From Opisthorchis felineus (lineage: Eukaryota; Platyhelminthes; Trematoda; Opisthorchiida; Opisthorchiidae): a stretch of DNA of 64,000 nt. Within the stretch, counting starts at the first letter, position 1. Every line of letters starts with the position of its first letter. The DNA lies in contig SJOL01008778.1 of the NCBI GenBank assembly GCA_004794785.1, positions 298,357 to 362,356 on the forward strand, in the 5' to 3' direction. Position numbers and translations under genes: made by a program. Below, piece by piece: positions 9,986 through 22,349 of this stretch. The notes beneath the pieces are model-generated. The model saw only the letters and a list, made by a program, of their open reading frames with translations, did not search any database and was not told the DNA's origin.

Positions 9986-12900
9986 TGCGTTTCGTCAAAT
10001 TAATTCCCTCACCTCTTTGTACTTTATTTGCTGAGGTGGCGCCTCCATTTGAGGCATCATCTGTTCGGGGTCCGTCATCCATTGCGTTCGTTGCAGAAAG
10101 TCAATACCCATCCCATTTTGGTCCTCGCCTCAGTTTTTCTGTTTCTCACTTACGTCTGTTCCTTCGCCGGTCCCCATCCGAGACGTGCTACTACTTGGTT
10201 GGTTGGTAACTCCTCAACATCGCTATGAGTAACTGTTTATCAACAGTTCGGCAAGCACACTTTTAGGGCCAGTAAGCTCCCTATCCAGCGTTGGTTGAAA
10301 GGTGCTAGTCTATATTCGTGAGGACATCACTTCTTCCAAATCAGGTGAAAAATAACTGAAACCAAATTAGGAACACTAAATCCTCAGAGCGGTACTCTAT
10401 GGCTGGTTAGAAAAAAGTGGGGATACAACTCAAGCTAATTGAAGAAAAGGATAGCTTCTCCCATCCAAAGGTGAATTTCTGGAATTCATTACTACGGCGA
10501 GTGCAAAGAACCTCAAACTTTCAAGCAGACAGAACCAAATACATTGTGGCCGATGGCATCAAGCAGCAGAAACTCTTGGTCACAGGTGAGTCATCATGAA
10601 GATATTGCCAGCGAGATATCACATCTTAAAAGAGAGAACAGGAGCACGATACGACAATTTGAGTCTAGATCATACCATGGAATCGAAAATGGCGTTAAGC
10701 GAGTTTTGGGTATCCTATAGGATTCTGATCAAAATGTTCTGTCAGGAAGGTTACATTCCTGAACCAATAACCCCATAGCCAGCAATATCATCTTAATCGC
10801 CTAATGAAGGCCGTCGAACCCCCGGACCAGAAAAGCCAACTATCGACTGGACGTTCAAGTGAGCAGACAGTCTTGATTCAAGGTCAAAAGCGCGCATCAG
10901 ATATCGCGAAGCTCCTGTAATTTTGCACTCGGCTCTTCACGATAGGGTTATTGTGTCTTGCTGAGTAAGCATTTTCCGTCACTAATGTTCTGGAGCCGGA
11001 ATTTGTAGTCAGTCCCAGCAGCGTCATTATGTTTGCTAGCCAGAAACTCCAAAAGGATATCCCTTAAAATTCCACTGCATCTCGAAATGGTCTTTAGTAA
11101 CCTTGCAACAAGGGGAAAGTCCTTCGAAATGGATCGGTTAAATACAACAGGGGAAGACCACGGCCACTGTGAGAGAGTACGTGGGGTTGCGAACCTCATT
11201 AGAATGCTTCGTGGCAAAGATAACATCCTAAGTCTTAGTGAGCAAAAGGCTAGTCATCAGGTTTCCGTGAATAATCTCCCAATACGAGGGAACCGATTGA
11301 AATGGGATTAATGCCAAGGGCATCGCGGATATGGATTCTGGAAGGGGAACGTTGTTGCCAGTGAGAGGTGCTCAGCTATAGAGTTGACCTTAAAATTCTT
11401 CCTAACATCATCAAGAAAACAATGTTGTTTCACTTGAGGTCTTAGAGAGGCAAACATAGCTCCATTGTCTTAGCTTGTTTGTAATTTGTTATACTCCTAG
11501 AATGCGATCAGCAGAACCGGTCACGAATGAGTGAATCAACAATGAGCATGCAATTAATACGGAAGTAAAAGAAAATGCAAGTTTTTGAAGCACACTGGTG
11601 TCACTGGGGAGTGATGTGGATTTTCGGTCCTTAGACTCGTGAATTCTGTCTGGTCACTGAAGTAATTTTGATTATCCTAAGGTTGTTCAGCTCAACCTTC
11701 TGAAAGCAGCTGCAATAACGAATCTCAGTCGATGCTGCTGAACACACCCGTGCTGGTATTGTGAAGAGATTTGAGAATTTTCAATGGAGATTCCGTCCTG
11801 TAAGTGAAGTCGATGGATAGTGAAAAGCCCAGAAGCCAGTGCTTCTTGCACGAAAATCAAGCCGTATGTTACATTAATGGAAGAAAGTCATAAAAATTAT
11901 CACCTGTTACGCGAAAAGATTTCCCTTTTCAACAACGCTTTCTAAAATGGTTCCGTTACACATTGTTGTTATCCGTTGAAAAATTGGAGGCCAAATGGGG
12001 ACCAAATGTGAACATAAAGTACTGGTTTGCTATTTGTGCCTGAGCTCGAATCTCACTTTTAAGGTAGTAACCTTTAATCTAATGTGATATTTACTGCTTG
12101 CGATTCTAACGTTTCTAACTTTTATAGCAACGGAGCCTGAAGTCAGTCTTCCTGGTTTTAAGATACTGGATTTTCTGCTGGGTGCCGTGATCAGCACGTA
12201 CAGTATTTAGTATAACTTGAAACGGTTACCTTTCCTCGGAACGTTTGTCCTTTCGAAACTATTGTACGATGTAAAAAGCACGAATTCCGATGTTGGCTTC
12301 ATTGCATCGTAGAATCAATCACAAGTGAATTCCGGTGAAGGTGTTCTTTGGGATCACAATAACAAAAAACCCATGGCATAGAAAATAGTTTGCTTGTGTG
12401 AATTTCTCTTCACCTAGGGATCGATGTTCGTTTCGCACAAGAGTAACAAATCATTGCCCAGTAGTGCGCTGATGTGGCAAGAAAAGTGAGGATATCCCCT
12501 ACTGCCATTCTAAATAGGCATTTTTTCTAACTGGATATGGTTCCGTAAGTAAAACCTGTGTTTACTTGCTTTGGATACGGAACTTAGATAGAATCGAATA
12601 GCAGACTGTTGTAAAACTCTAGAGTCGGTGGAAAATTTGTATTGTACGTCCACATCGAGACACACTGATGGTATTATTTGACTGGCATTCATGGGTGGTT
12701 CCTTACCAGGTGACCAACGCAGGCACAATCCACAGTTAGTGAATTCGGTTTCCTTAACTGAGAAAAATGAACAGTCGTTGAGAAGGCCTTTAAAAATTAT
12801 TCGTGACAGACTAAACCACTCCATGTTTACTAGCTGCGGTTACAGTGGAAGTGGATGAAGTGATAGGGGAGCAGCTTCTCCATTGTGGAGCGTAGATTAA

Positions 12901-15480
12901 TCTGTCGTCTTGAGAGATGTGTATCGATGTGCCGTCTTTCTGGAATGTCAAACTTCGCTTGCAACAAGTGGAACAATGGAATTAAGGTTGTTCTGGTATT
13001 CAGAGGTACGACCTAGAGTCTTGTACACGTCCTCTGGCTGGCCAGCTTTCGCAAACCACGAACATATAAGACAGTCCTCAAAACTCATGAACACTTGTTG
13101 TCAGTTCGCTTTATACAGAAATAGTGAAAATTGCCTCACTGTATCTATGGTCATCTGACTCATCCCAGTTAATCTTCGTTATATAGTCTACGTAAGCCGA
13201 GAATGATGCGTAAACAAAAGCAAGACAACTTTGTGTCTGGATACTCGTAAGAACGATGTATTGATGTACTCTGTGTTTAAGCTCCTGTGCTCTTAATGTG
13301 TTTCAGGTAAACTTCAATACCAAGTATTGGTTTTGTACTAATATGCGTGTTGGTTATCCTGGAAACACCGTAATATTGGGAGACTGAGCTATTTGGGTGA
13401 GACTTCCATCCCTAAACGTTGCCGCTTCGAAAGTTTTAACACTTAGTAACAGTTTCTTGTTGGCTAAGGAAGTTTTCTGAAAGTGAATTCATGTAGTTCC
13501 TTTCAGCTGATCACCTAAGTGATTTGCATTTACTGCTGTGATACTCAACTGCCTGACTGGCTAGTGTGTTACTGAGTACACAAACTGCCAATCACCGGAG
13601 ACAGAATCAAGAACAGACCGGGAGATAGCAGCACGCGTGAAAAAGTGGCAAAGGTTGACACTGCATACATCGTGTGAGCACTGCAGCACGACAACCGATA
13701 TCGCCTATGAGACAAGGTAGTCTGCTGGCGTCTGGTGTGACAGCCGACCGACGTCAACAAACGAAAAAAAACACAACAAGAACTGTTGACACGAGGACTA
13801 AGCTTAGCAGGTTGCTAGAGATAATATCTCTTTAAATCCAAGAGGTCTCATACAATTCGCAATAGGCTCCAAAAAGAAGACTTTTCACTGTACGGCAAAT
13901 ATTGACACTGAGACTCTAGTCATTACTGACGCCGTCTGCACAAGCGGTTCTCAGCTTCATCCGTACGGTTACCTAGGAAAGCTTTGGTGAAAAGAATACA
14001 CCGAATTTCCGTGGGTTTACGTGGCTGACGTCTACACAGTTTCACCCCGCGCTTGACCAGGTAGGCTTCGCTCAATGAACACCGCGCTTTGGCCCAAAAA
14101 CCCTGCGCTTCCGCTAGCAAACACTACACCTCGTCAAGACATAAGCTGGTCCGTGTGTCAGCGCCAGGACCCAGGATAAAGAAATGAACTGGTCGTTATC
14201 GTTTGGGTGTTTAAGTGTGAAATCGAACCACTACCTTAGTCGAGTTGGGAATGGACGCCAATTTACGCGGTACTGGAGAAGGATGGGTTCGAAGACAGCA
14301 TGAATCGCCATTAGGACTCTGTCCTCTGACTGTACAGTCTCACAGGCGTCACACCTACGTTAAAAAAGTGAGGCTACCTAATGAGATCGGTGCGGCCCAG
14401 AACCAGAAGGGTGACTCGGATCTATCTGTGCTCTTCGAACGGCTAGCAGGAGAGAAGACAGGAAACTTTAGCGATTTTCGGTCGTGGTTGCTGTGTCGTT
14501 TTCTCGAAATATTGCCTGTAGCTTCTCATTATACACAGGTGTCCAGTGATCTGATCACTTCTGACCGGCACATCCGATTCAGATGCCAGAAGTTTATGTG
14601 CGTGATAGGGGTTGGCTACTGTCACAGCTACTGTGATATTGACAGCGTCTGTTGTTTTCCGCTTGATTAAGTTTCCATCTAGGTGACTGAAAGTACCGGT
14701 GTAAGGAGGAAACCCTTCGCTGCAGAGTTGTTTATTAGAAAACGCCAACTAAACGGTTACAGACTATTGGACAGGAAGGTTAAACTCTCATTCGCATGTT
14801 GTTTTTAAAAAACGGAATATCCATCTTCTTCTCGAACGCGTCTTCTTGAACTATTCTGGATATTCATTGACTATCGCACAGTTGCAAGCAAAAACTGTAA
14901 AGTAGTTCCACAAATTCCGTAATAAATCCCACCTTCCATTAGATCGAGGCGAAGTTACGAGAACACACATACTACTCGCATGCGTCATCAGTAGTACCCA
15001 CCGTTACACCGGTAGTTGTGGGACTTATTGAATAAGTATCCACATCCTACTCGTCGGAAGAGCTTTACCCTTAATCTTACTCAATTATCTTGAGTACCCC
15101 ATATCGAGTGGGAAAGTACCGCGCCTGAGTTTCGCTCTTGGTAGAGCTAGTCAGCAATGCGTAGCTGTCCTCTCTGGAGGACCATCATGCAGTTGAGTTA
15201 ATCTGGATAAGATCAGAATCAATGCAACAGCGAGTGCGACGAGCGGTCTGACTTGTCACTATTTCATCCCTATACCCTATGCCCAGTGTATACGGGGAAG
15301 CGAATCCATACAGTAATAAGTGTGGTCTGGTAAAGACTTTGTCCGATGGAGCGTGTAGACAATGCAAACTAGATCAAATGGTGTAGGTGGATGAATTCCT
15401 GAAGAAACCCCTGCTGCAGAACGGTTATTCAGAGCCTGTCACTGAAATCCACAGTAGATCCGGACCACAAAGATCCAGGG
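9986..15480. other. No gene recognised
   Basis: Nothing beyond scattered short open frames. The longest, 14245-14670 on plus (141 codons), has no domain I recognise. No LINE, LTR or SINE signature was seen. Confidence 0.35.
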
Positions 15481-15689
15481 TTCATTCAATCAGCAAGAAA
15501 TGTACATGTTTCTTCAGTTGAAAGGCGACCAGACTAACACCGACACAAGACGGAAGTTCATTTATGTGTTTGCAGCCGAATTGCGTCTCATAGCAATCAA
15601 CAGAAAATTTGTTCCGCAGTAGTGCGAGCTTAGGCCGTCTAATCTGTCTGCCTCTCGGGTAGCCTACTAGTTCCCCTTCAGTTTCAGAG

Positions 15690-15995
15690 AGGCTTACATC
15701 AGCAGGACAGGCAGAATGTGCAGCCGGGCAGCGGAATGTGCGGCAGAGCGCATTCCAAATTATGTGATCCAAATGTCATCTGAAAAACCGTCGGCTCGAA
15801 GGTCAGATCGTAATTCTGCATCGCCAATAGTCGGTCATCTGTTAGATAGTGGCCGTCAAATTGACCCAATCAACTCCTTCCGAATCCTATTGCATAATAC
15901 AAATCCCAATGTTTTAGGGATAATCAAAGCTGCTGGTTAAATCAAACCAGCCCAGCCTATGTGAACAGAAACATTTGGCGCAAACGATGTGGTTA
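15690..15995 (+). mobile_element. Penelope-like element C-terminal (endonuclease-side) fragment
   Basis: The plus-strand frame contains AYISRTGRMCSRAAEC (resembling the YIG...TGR...R...E pattern of GIY-YIG endonucleases) followed by IVGHLLDSGRQIDPINSFRI, then FRILLHNTNPNVLGIIKAA. The latter resembles the segment after the GIY-YIG core in Penelope-like polyproteins. It ends in a stop at 15938-15940 and I find no RT directly upstream. Assignment rests on pattern memory only. Confidence 0.4.
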
Positions 15996-15999
15996 CCTT

Positions 16000-18190
16000 A
16001 GCATCAGTCAGATAACTTGCACAAATCATCCAACCAATGTCTGTTCAACATGGTTTCTATTCCTTGTTTGTGTAACTTGCATGCTTTACGTCCGCGACTG
16101 AGGAGAGTGAAATAAATTTTATCGTATAGCAGCATGTGTCTCTTGTCAGTTCTGATGAGGTGAATAAAGAGGACGCAATATGTTAGGTTTTCCTCACCCA
16201 GGGAGTGTCTATCGGACTTTCAATGTGCTACTGAGAGTACTGTTTGATGCAATACCCGTCTAGATCACCAGGCCAGTGAAGCTCATCACTGAATTTGAGG
16301 TGATCGCAGATGTTTGATCTGCCGCATCCGACTGAATCCCCATCTCTAACCGGTGTAATCGAGTTCAGACATTATGGACTTACAGGATTTGTTAATAGCG
16401 TACTCGTGTACCAGACCACCAAATGAGAAAAACAGGTGGTTGAGAAAGCTTACTGTTTGTCATCTCTAAATAGTTCTACATGACACCCTCCCGACAGCTA
16501 CTGTAGGACGAAAGGTGTTGGGTCCTGACGTGTGTCAGTTCCTTTCGCTGTATAGTTTATATTCTGCTCAATCGATAACTAACAAATAACAACATGCTGA
16601 AGATTCATGTCAGCATATGCGACGTACACAACTAGATGACGCAGTGGGATGGTATATACCCTATCCCTCACTAATCTGCTGAGCTGCTAACCCTCTAACA
16701 CTCGTCTATCACAAATTTGTGTGAAAGGCACCACTTGAAGTCCGAAATGTCACCAAGGTGCGACGCGGTCCCAGTTTAATTTCATTAGTTTGAAGGCAGA
16801 CTTGCGAAATAAAGTTAACTGCCGGTTTTATTGTCCGAAAAACTGAGTTTTCATTGGACGGCGTCTAAAGCTTTGGCTGCCTCTCACGGTGATGAGATAT
16901 TGATGAGTGAGTATCTGTTCACCAGATTAACGGCCATAATAATCCGCTTGTCACTCTGGATGTTTCGCTAACCATCTTCCCACGGAATCAGTGAAATGAC
17001 CGAACGTCCGAAGGTTGATTTTCTCTTACTTTGGCGTCGATTCTCCTACCTAATTGTGACATTGCAACTACCCTTCACTAACCGGATAATGAAGTGAACA
17101 TATTACATGTTTACTGGGTTACTTTTTGTGTAGATAGGCTTTATTACAAGATTCAGTGTAACAAGAGACTCTAGTGACCATGAAGTCCACCGTGGGACTG
17201 CTGACTTATTGTTATTTTACGTGAAATGACTAGAGTATAGAAAGATATCTTGCACTTCTCCGGTAAGCAAGTGGATCTCCTCAGCTTAGTGTTTGACACG
17301 GTAATTACCGAAACGAGACAGTAATCAGACGGAAACTGACAGGATTTCCTCAACATCTCAGTAAGTGTGACGGTACTCAATCCCTATCGTGCATGTAAAT
17401 GGCTTGCATCTGAGTCGGATTTGCCGGTCAACAGTAATCAAATCCCTGGATGTCTGCGCTTTTACGCGAAGCCGAATGTGGTGCTACTTGCCTTTGTAGG
17501 GACGAAGGAATGAGACCGGCGGGTGAGCGTGAAGAGGCCTATCGTATACCATAAGTTGACCTGAATTTGGTGACGTTACGACAGGCGCCGGCACTGGCAC
17601 CAGTTACCTGTTTATTATCGGGATGCCGGCGTCGTCAGTCAAATCCTAGTTTCAACGTAATGCCACACTTCTCCCACTGTGGCACCATGCGGTTGTTACC
17701 TAGAGGCACGTCGTCAACGTGCTAGTGAATTATTTGGCGATATTCTATTAAGCATGCGGTTGACGATGTCATCTTAGGGTGGACAATATCGGGCGTATAA
17801 TCATGACTGCGTTTCAAACGGTTACATTTGTCACTTCAACCAGTGAGTAGGCTGGAGACCAACAAGACCGGCCTGTCCAACCACATGCGTCCGCTTGCTG
17901 CGCAGGCCCACACTGTCGAGGCTGCATTTGAAAGATTCAGCCGCTTTCACATCAGCCTCTTTTCAGCATTACAGTGTGTCACTTCTTATAGCTTCCCATG
18001 CCTGCTTAGAGAGATGTTCTTCATGCCGTTCTGTTACAGCTTTCAAACTTACCTAAAGGCTGTCACAGTAGCGGGATTTCCGCCGTCCCTTATTTCGAAT
18101 TCAGTTCTACAGCCGAATGTAGACATTTTTTTGGATGCGAGCTTCGGCAATTCGTTTCAAGCGGCTAAACGGCAGCGCTGATTCAGCATC
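16000..18190. other. No gene recognised
   Basis: No domain, repeat family or RNA recognised. The 117-codon frame at 17828-18181 (plus) abuts a LINE relic but has no motif I can name. Confidence 0.35.
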
Positions 18191-18194
18191 AAAC

Positions 18195-19110
18195 TGAATT
18201 CAAATTCAACAGCGTTTACTTTTCGAAAAACTCCGGTGCTGGGGATTCTGTCATTCCTTTCGAACCGAGGAATTTTGTGGCGACAATGCAAGTGAACTCG
18301 GTCAAAAACTGAACAACACGGATGTACAGCGTCCATGTCTCGCTGCCATACGGTGGTGAAGACAGCACAACAATCGGATACACTGCGGTCTTCGTGTTTA
18401 TGAACAGTTGGAGGTGGCTTCAGATTTTTCGCCCGAGACGACCAAACGGCGTGCTAGCTCTTGCAATCCGTGCGTTTATTTCATTTTCAGGGGACAGTTC
18501 TGTGGACACTGTCCTGCCTGGATAGCAGAAATCCGTGCAGCATTCTATCTCACAACCACTTCGCTGAATACATGGGGTTTTGTGTTGAATCATCGTTGCA
18601 AGCTGATAAAAGACAAACGTTCCAGAAATATTTGTATTTAAGCAAAATGGAGTCGCCGCTGAAGCAAATCCCGCTGTAATCCGCTGTAGCTCCGCGACAA
18701 TAAGACGCATTCGTCTGCAACCAGCAGCATACGGATACTAGACTGGCGCAGCAGTATTTGGGCCAGGAAACGCTTCGAACTGAACAACCGGCATTAAACT
18801 GGTGTAGCACCTTTGCAATGGCAGAACGTCTCTTCGCAGTTCGTTGTTAAATGGAGGCTGAAAAGGGCTTGGGTGAGGACATAACCCTGCTTCACTCCGA
18901 TATGAACCAAGAGAGCGTTCGAGATAGTCCTGCAGGTCCGCACCCGAGTTTACATCTAAGTGTCAGAGACTTTTAAAGGTTTGGCAAATTTGTCTGGACA
19001 GGCAAGCTTCTGCAGGACGATCCACAGTGCTTCCCTTTTTAATGGGTCAAAGGCTTTGGTGAAGTCCACAAACAGTCCTTATGACGGCCACCCATGGTGA
19101 TCGAAATAAT
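18195..19110 (-). mobile_element. Non-LTR retrotransposon RT relic, subfamily distinct from the other LINEs
   Basis: Minus-strand translation across frames gives FVDFTKAFDPLKREALW (motif A, about 19070-19020), IGVKQGYVLTQALFSLHL (about 18890), LLVADECVLLSR (FADD-like box, about 18730), INARIARASTPFGRL (about 18460) and YGSETWTLYIR (about 18340). This order is typical of RTE-like RTs of the KAFD/ETWTLY type. Multiple frameshifts and stops; inactive. It differs from the KGAFDSVD-type RTE copies elsewhere in the window. Confidence 0.7.
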
Positions 19111-19114
19111 GGGT

Positions 19115-21525
19115 TATAAAGAACTCCACAGTTATCGTTGCACGTTTTCACCACTAATCAACATAAAAGAATGTTCCACACAGTGAAAAATCTATTCGAC
19201 CTCATTCGTACCGAATATGGTACAGATATTCTAGGAGTTCATAGAGCGGTTGATTCCGTTCACGACATTTCTCTTGCAGATCAGTCTTGCGACAAAACTA
19301 AGTTGATAGCATCTCTACCGTTTCGAAATCCACACTACTCCTCTGGGATGTTTTTCTTCAGAATGCCACCAAAAGACCCTCCACATTTCAGGCGTCAGGA
19401 GAGAGTTTCAGCCTCACTTCGTCGTTTGTCCGAAAATCAGACATTAAATTCAGGACTGCTGGTCTTCTGGTGTTATCTACAATAAAGCCCGAGGAGGAAA
19501 CTGGTCGTTTGTTAGCATTATCACAAACTTTCGTGGTTTGGAAGGGACCTTCATGGTTCTTCTGTCCAGTGTAGGCGTGTCACTCAGTGGATATTACATC
19601 ACTGGGCATGTGAAAGGCTCCTGATATTCCATTAGCGTGCTGACCTGGTTCCACTCTTACGGATCATCATTATACCCCCATTGAGATGTAACTTCCCTCG
19701 TCTACCGTGTGTAGTAAGTTTCCATGTGCCCATGTGGTCGTGTAGATTGCAGTTTCCCGTCTAAACTGACCTGTCCAGGTTCATTTGAAACTTGGATCCG
19801 TTCCGCCTATGGTGAATGAATAGCTGGTACACGCAAAAGTGTTCTGCTGTTCCTCAGCAGAGTGTTTGATTTGTTTCGGAGTATAGGAGTAAGGAAAAAA
19901 GTTATGGTGTATTTACCGGGGAAACTTTAATATTTACAAGTCCGGTGGATCAGTCTAAAAGTCAAAAAGAACAACGGGACTGTTTGGAGGAAGGAGAATA
20001 CCAGTCCTCTGAACTTACTGTTTTCATGAATGCGTTTACAATAAAGAACATCTAAAACCCCCCAAAAATGTCAACATACAAAAACACTGGTTCGCCGTTT
20101 ATTCAAGTTTAACTGTTTTTATGTGTACCTGAAAGAGTGCAAACATGATTTACTGTGCATTAACTGGCCAAGGTCACCAGAAAAGATGCAAGCACTCATT
20201 CCAATACAAAGCCGAATGAGGACGCTACTTGCACTGTCACAAACATTCACTCAAGCATGAGCAGCAGTTAGGCCCTTATTGTAAATTGTTTAGTTTTCAG
20301 ACTCTACTACTTCACGCTACGCTTCGGCTGATATACATGTAGTCTGAGCCAGTGAACCCGACGTTTGGGTGGAACATCAGCTGATCGAAGTGTTGGGACA
20401 ATGTCTGGTCACAGTGGTCTGAGTGCTTGCATGTGGGGTCACTCAAACGTCGACCAAGCTTGATGCACTGCTGAGACTTAAGTAGTTTGAAGCAAGCATG
20501 AATCGTAACCATGGCACTGTCCGCTAACTGCGCAGTCTCGCGATGATCCCGTGCTGCATATTTCAGTCTAACCGGCACACTCAGTGCGTTACGGAGGTAG
20601 CAGGCCTATCCAGAGCATCACGTGCGTTTTAAGAAGACGGCAGTGGGCAAGACAAGTAGCCTCGTTGATTATTGGTTTTTGTTGCTACGTCAAGTAAGTC
20701 AAGGCATGGCTAACACAACCCAAGCCCAATTTGCTAGTTTCGTATCCTTGAGGCTATCAAACAGACTAGGTAGAACGGATTGACTCGAATCAGTTGCTTG
20801 TGACACGAAACCTATGAAATGACCTCACGTGCCCATCTTAACCACTACTCTACCGAACTACGACAGACGGTCCAGGAGCTGAGATCGAAAAGAATGAGAG
20901 CAAGCTGCGTTACTTCCTGGTGCAAAACGATATACAGTCGATAAGTGAGTGAGCGTCGGTCACTTGAAGGCGCTCGGTCGCGGCCCGTCACAGCAAACAG
21001 TAAAAGAACCACTGCACCTTATTGGTGTAGTATTCTCTAGAGGCTCCATCGGGTTTACTGTTACAGGAGGGTTATATATGGCCACTACAACTAGTGGCCG
21101 CGCGAACTGTTGATTGGGTTGCGTTCATGGTGCTCACTGTTTATGCAAACGCCCCATGACGCTCTCGCCTGAAGAAGAGGACATTAGATTTGTGACCCTG
21201 GTGCGCCTGGGGCCCTGTTCTTCGTTCTCAGACCAATCGAAGGAGGTGTCGTGAAGTTCTTGAAATTATGTTCATTTCAGTCTGTGAGGTGTCAGCTTCT
21301 TCAAAAATACATATGTAAATTATGTGGATAAATTCTAGGCATTGAAATGGTTTACCCAGAATAATCCAGATGAAGTTACACTCCACGCTCAGGGGCATTT
21401 TGCTTTCTCCCTGAGTTTCAGGAGTGAAATTCCGTAACTTGAGAATGAGTTCAGCAGTTAGTGGTTGAATTTACCAACACACGGCATGAGCTCGTGGCTG
21501 TCAGAAAAGCTAACGTCACTGTTCA
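19115..21525. other. No gene recognised
   Basis: An open frame at 19138-19485 (plus, 115 codons) is unrecognised. Otherwise nothing I can support. Confidence 0.35.
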
Positions 21526-21529
21526 ATTA

Positions 21530-22345
21530 TGTGGGACTTCTCGAGAGGCCTGAATGAAGATTTGGAGACTAACCAAAATTTCGTGTCAATTCCTGAAGAT
21601 CTGTTTGTTATACTGAACGGGGAAAGACGCTTCCCAAAGCTGATTTTCCTGACGCTTAGTCACAACTACAGCTAGAAAATAACTGCAAGGGATTAATCGT
21701 TATGAATACTCATCATAGGTTGTTTCCATTTGATAGATTATACTCTGGAGTAAAATCTGTTCCAACTATCTTTCACAAGATAATATCTACCGTGCTATGT
21801 AACTCTCCTTACGTCGCGGCCTATATGGACGATAATAACATTGTCTGTTTTTCGATGTAACACCACTTTCGGCATTCGCACAGGGTGTCTCATCGCATTC
21901 AAGAGTGCGGATTCAAACTTTGAGCCTGCAAATGTTAATTTCTACTTCTTTATATAATTTTTTTATAAATTATAATGCATCAGGGCGTTTGCTTGACCCT
22001 GAGAAAATAGCTGTTATCAGACAGCTTTCAATTCCGACAGATGAGACCATACTGAAATCCTTTCTTGGTTTAGTGAATCAATAAAACTGCTTCGTGACAA
22101 GCATGCATGCCCTGTGAGTACCACTGAACAATCTACTCAGAAGTAACACAGAAATGTCTTGCTTTTTAGACTACCGGAATCCGTACGAGTGTACGAGAAC
22201 AATTTTGATCTTGTGGTTTCCCAGTGACACACTAGACTCAAAGCAACCCATAATTGTTGCATCCGGTGCTTCTGTGTGATCCCTCCGCATAAACTCTGAA
22301 ATGATAACTGCAAGACTGTATACCACCCCGCACGTACACTCGCAC
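21530..22345 (+). mobile_element. Ty3/gypsy-type RT relic (second lineage)
   Basis: WDFSRGLNED...FVSIPEDLFVILNG (about 21530-21620) is followed after a frameshift by NTHHRLFPFDRLYSGVKS and NSPYVAAYMDDNNIVCF (about 21680-21862), which hold the YMDD catalytic box. Further on are DPEKIAVI-like RQLSIPTDETILKSFLGLVN (about 22020-22080) and IIVASGASV (start of RNase H, about 22255). This is the RT-to-RNase H order of Ty3/gypsy elements. No LTRs were found and there are many stops. It differs from the element at 34508-38028, which has YIDN. Confidence 0.65.
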
Positions 22346-22349
22346 GAGC

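Noticed and set aside
14245..14670. 141-codon open frame as a gene
   Set aside because: No recognisable domain, no splice-site support, composition not convincing.
16145..16180. Second hammerhead candidate (CTGATGAGG on plus)
   Set aside because: No GAAA box at the needed place and no stem I or III partner.
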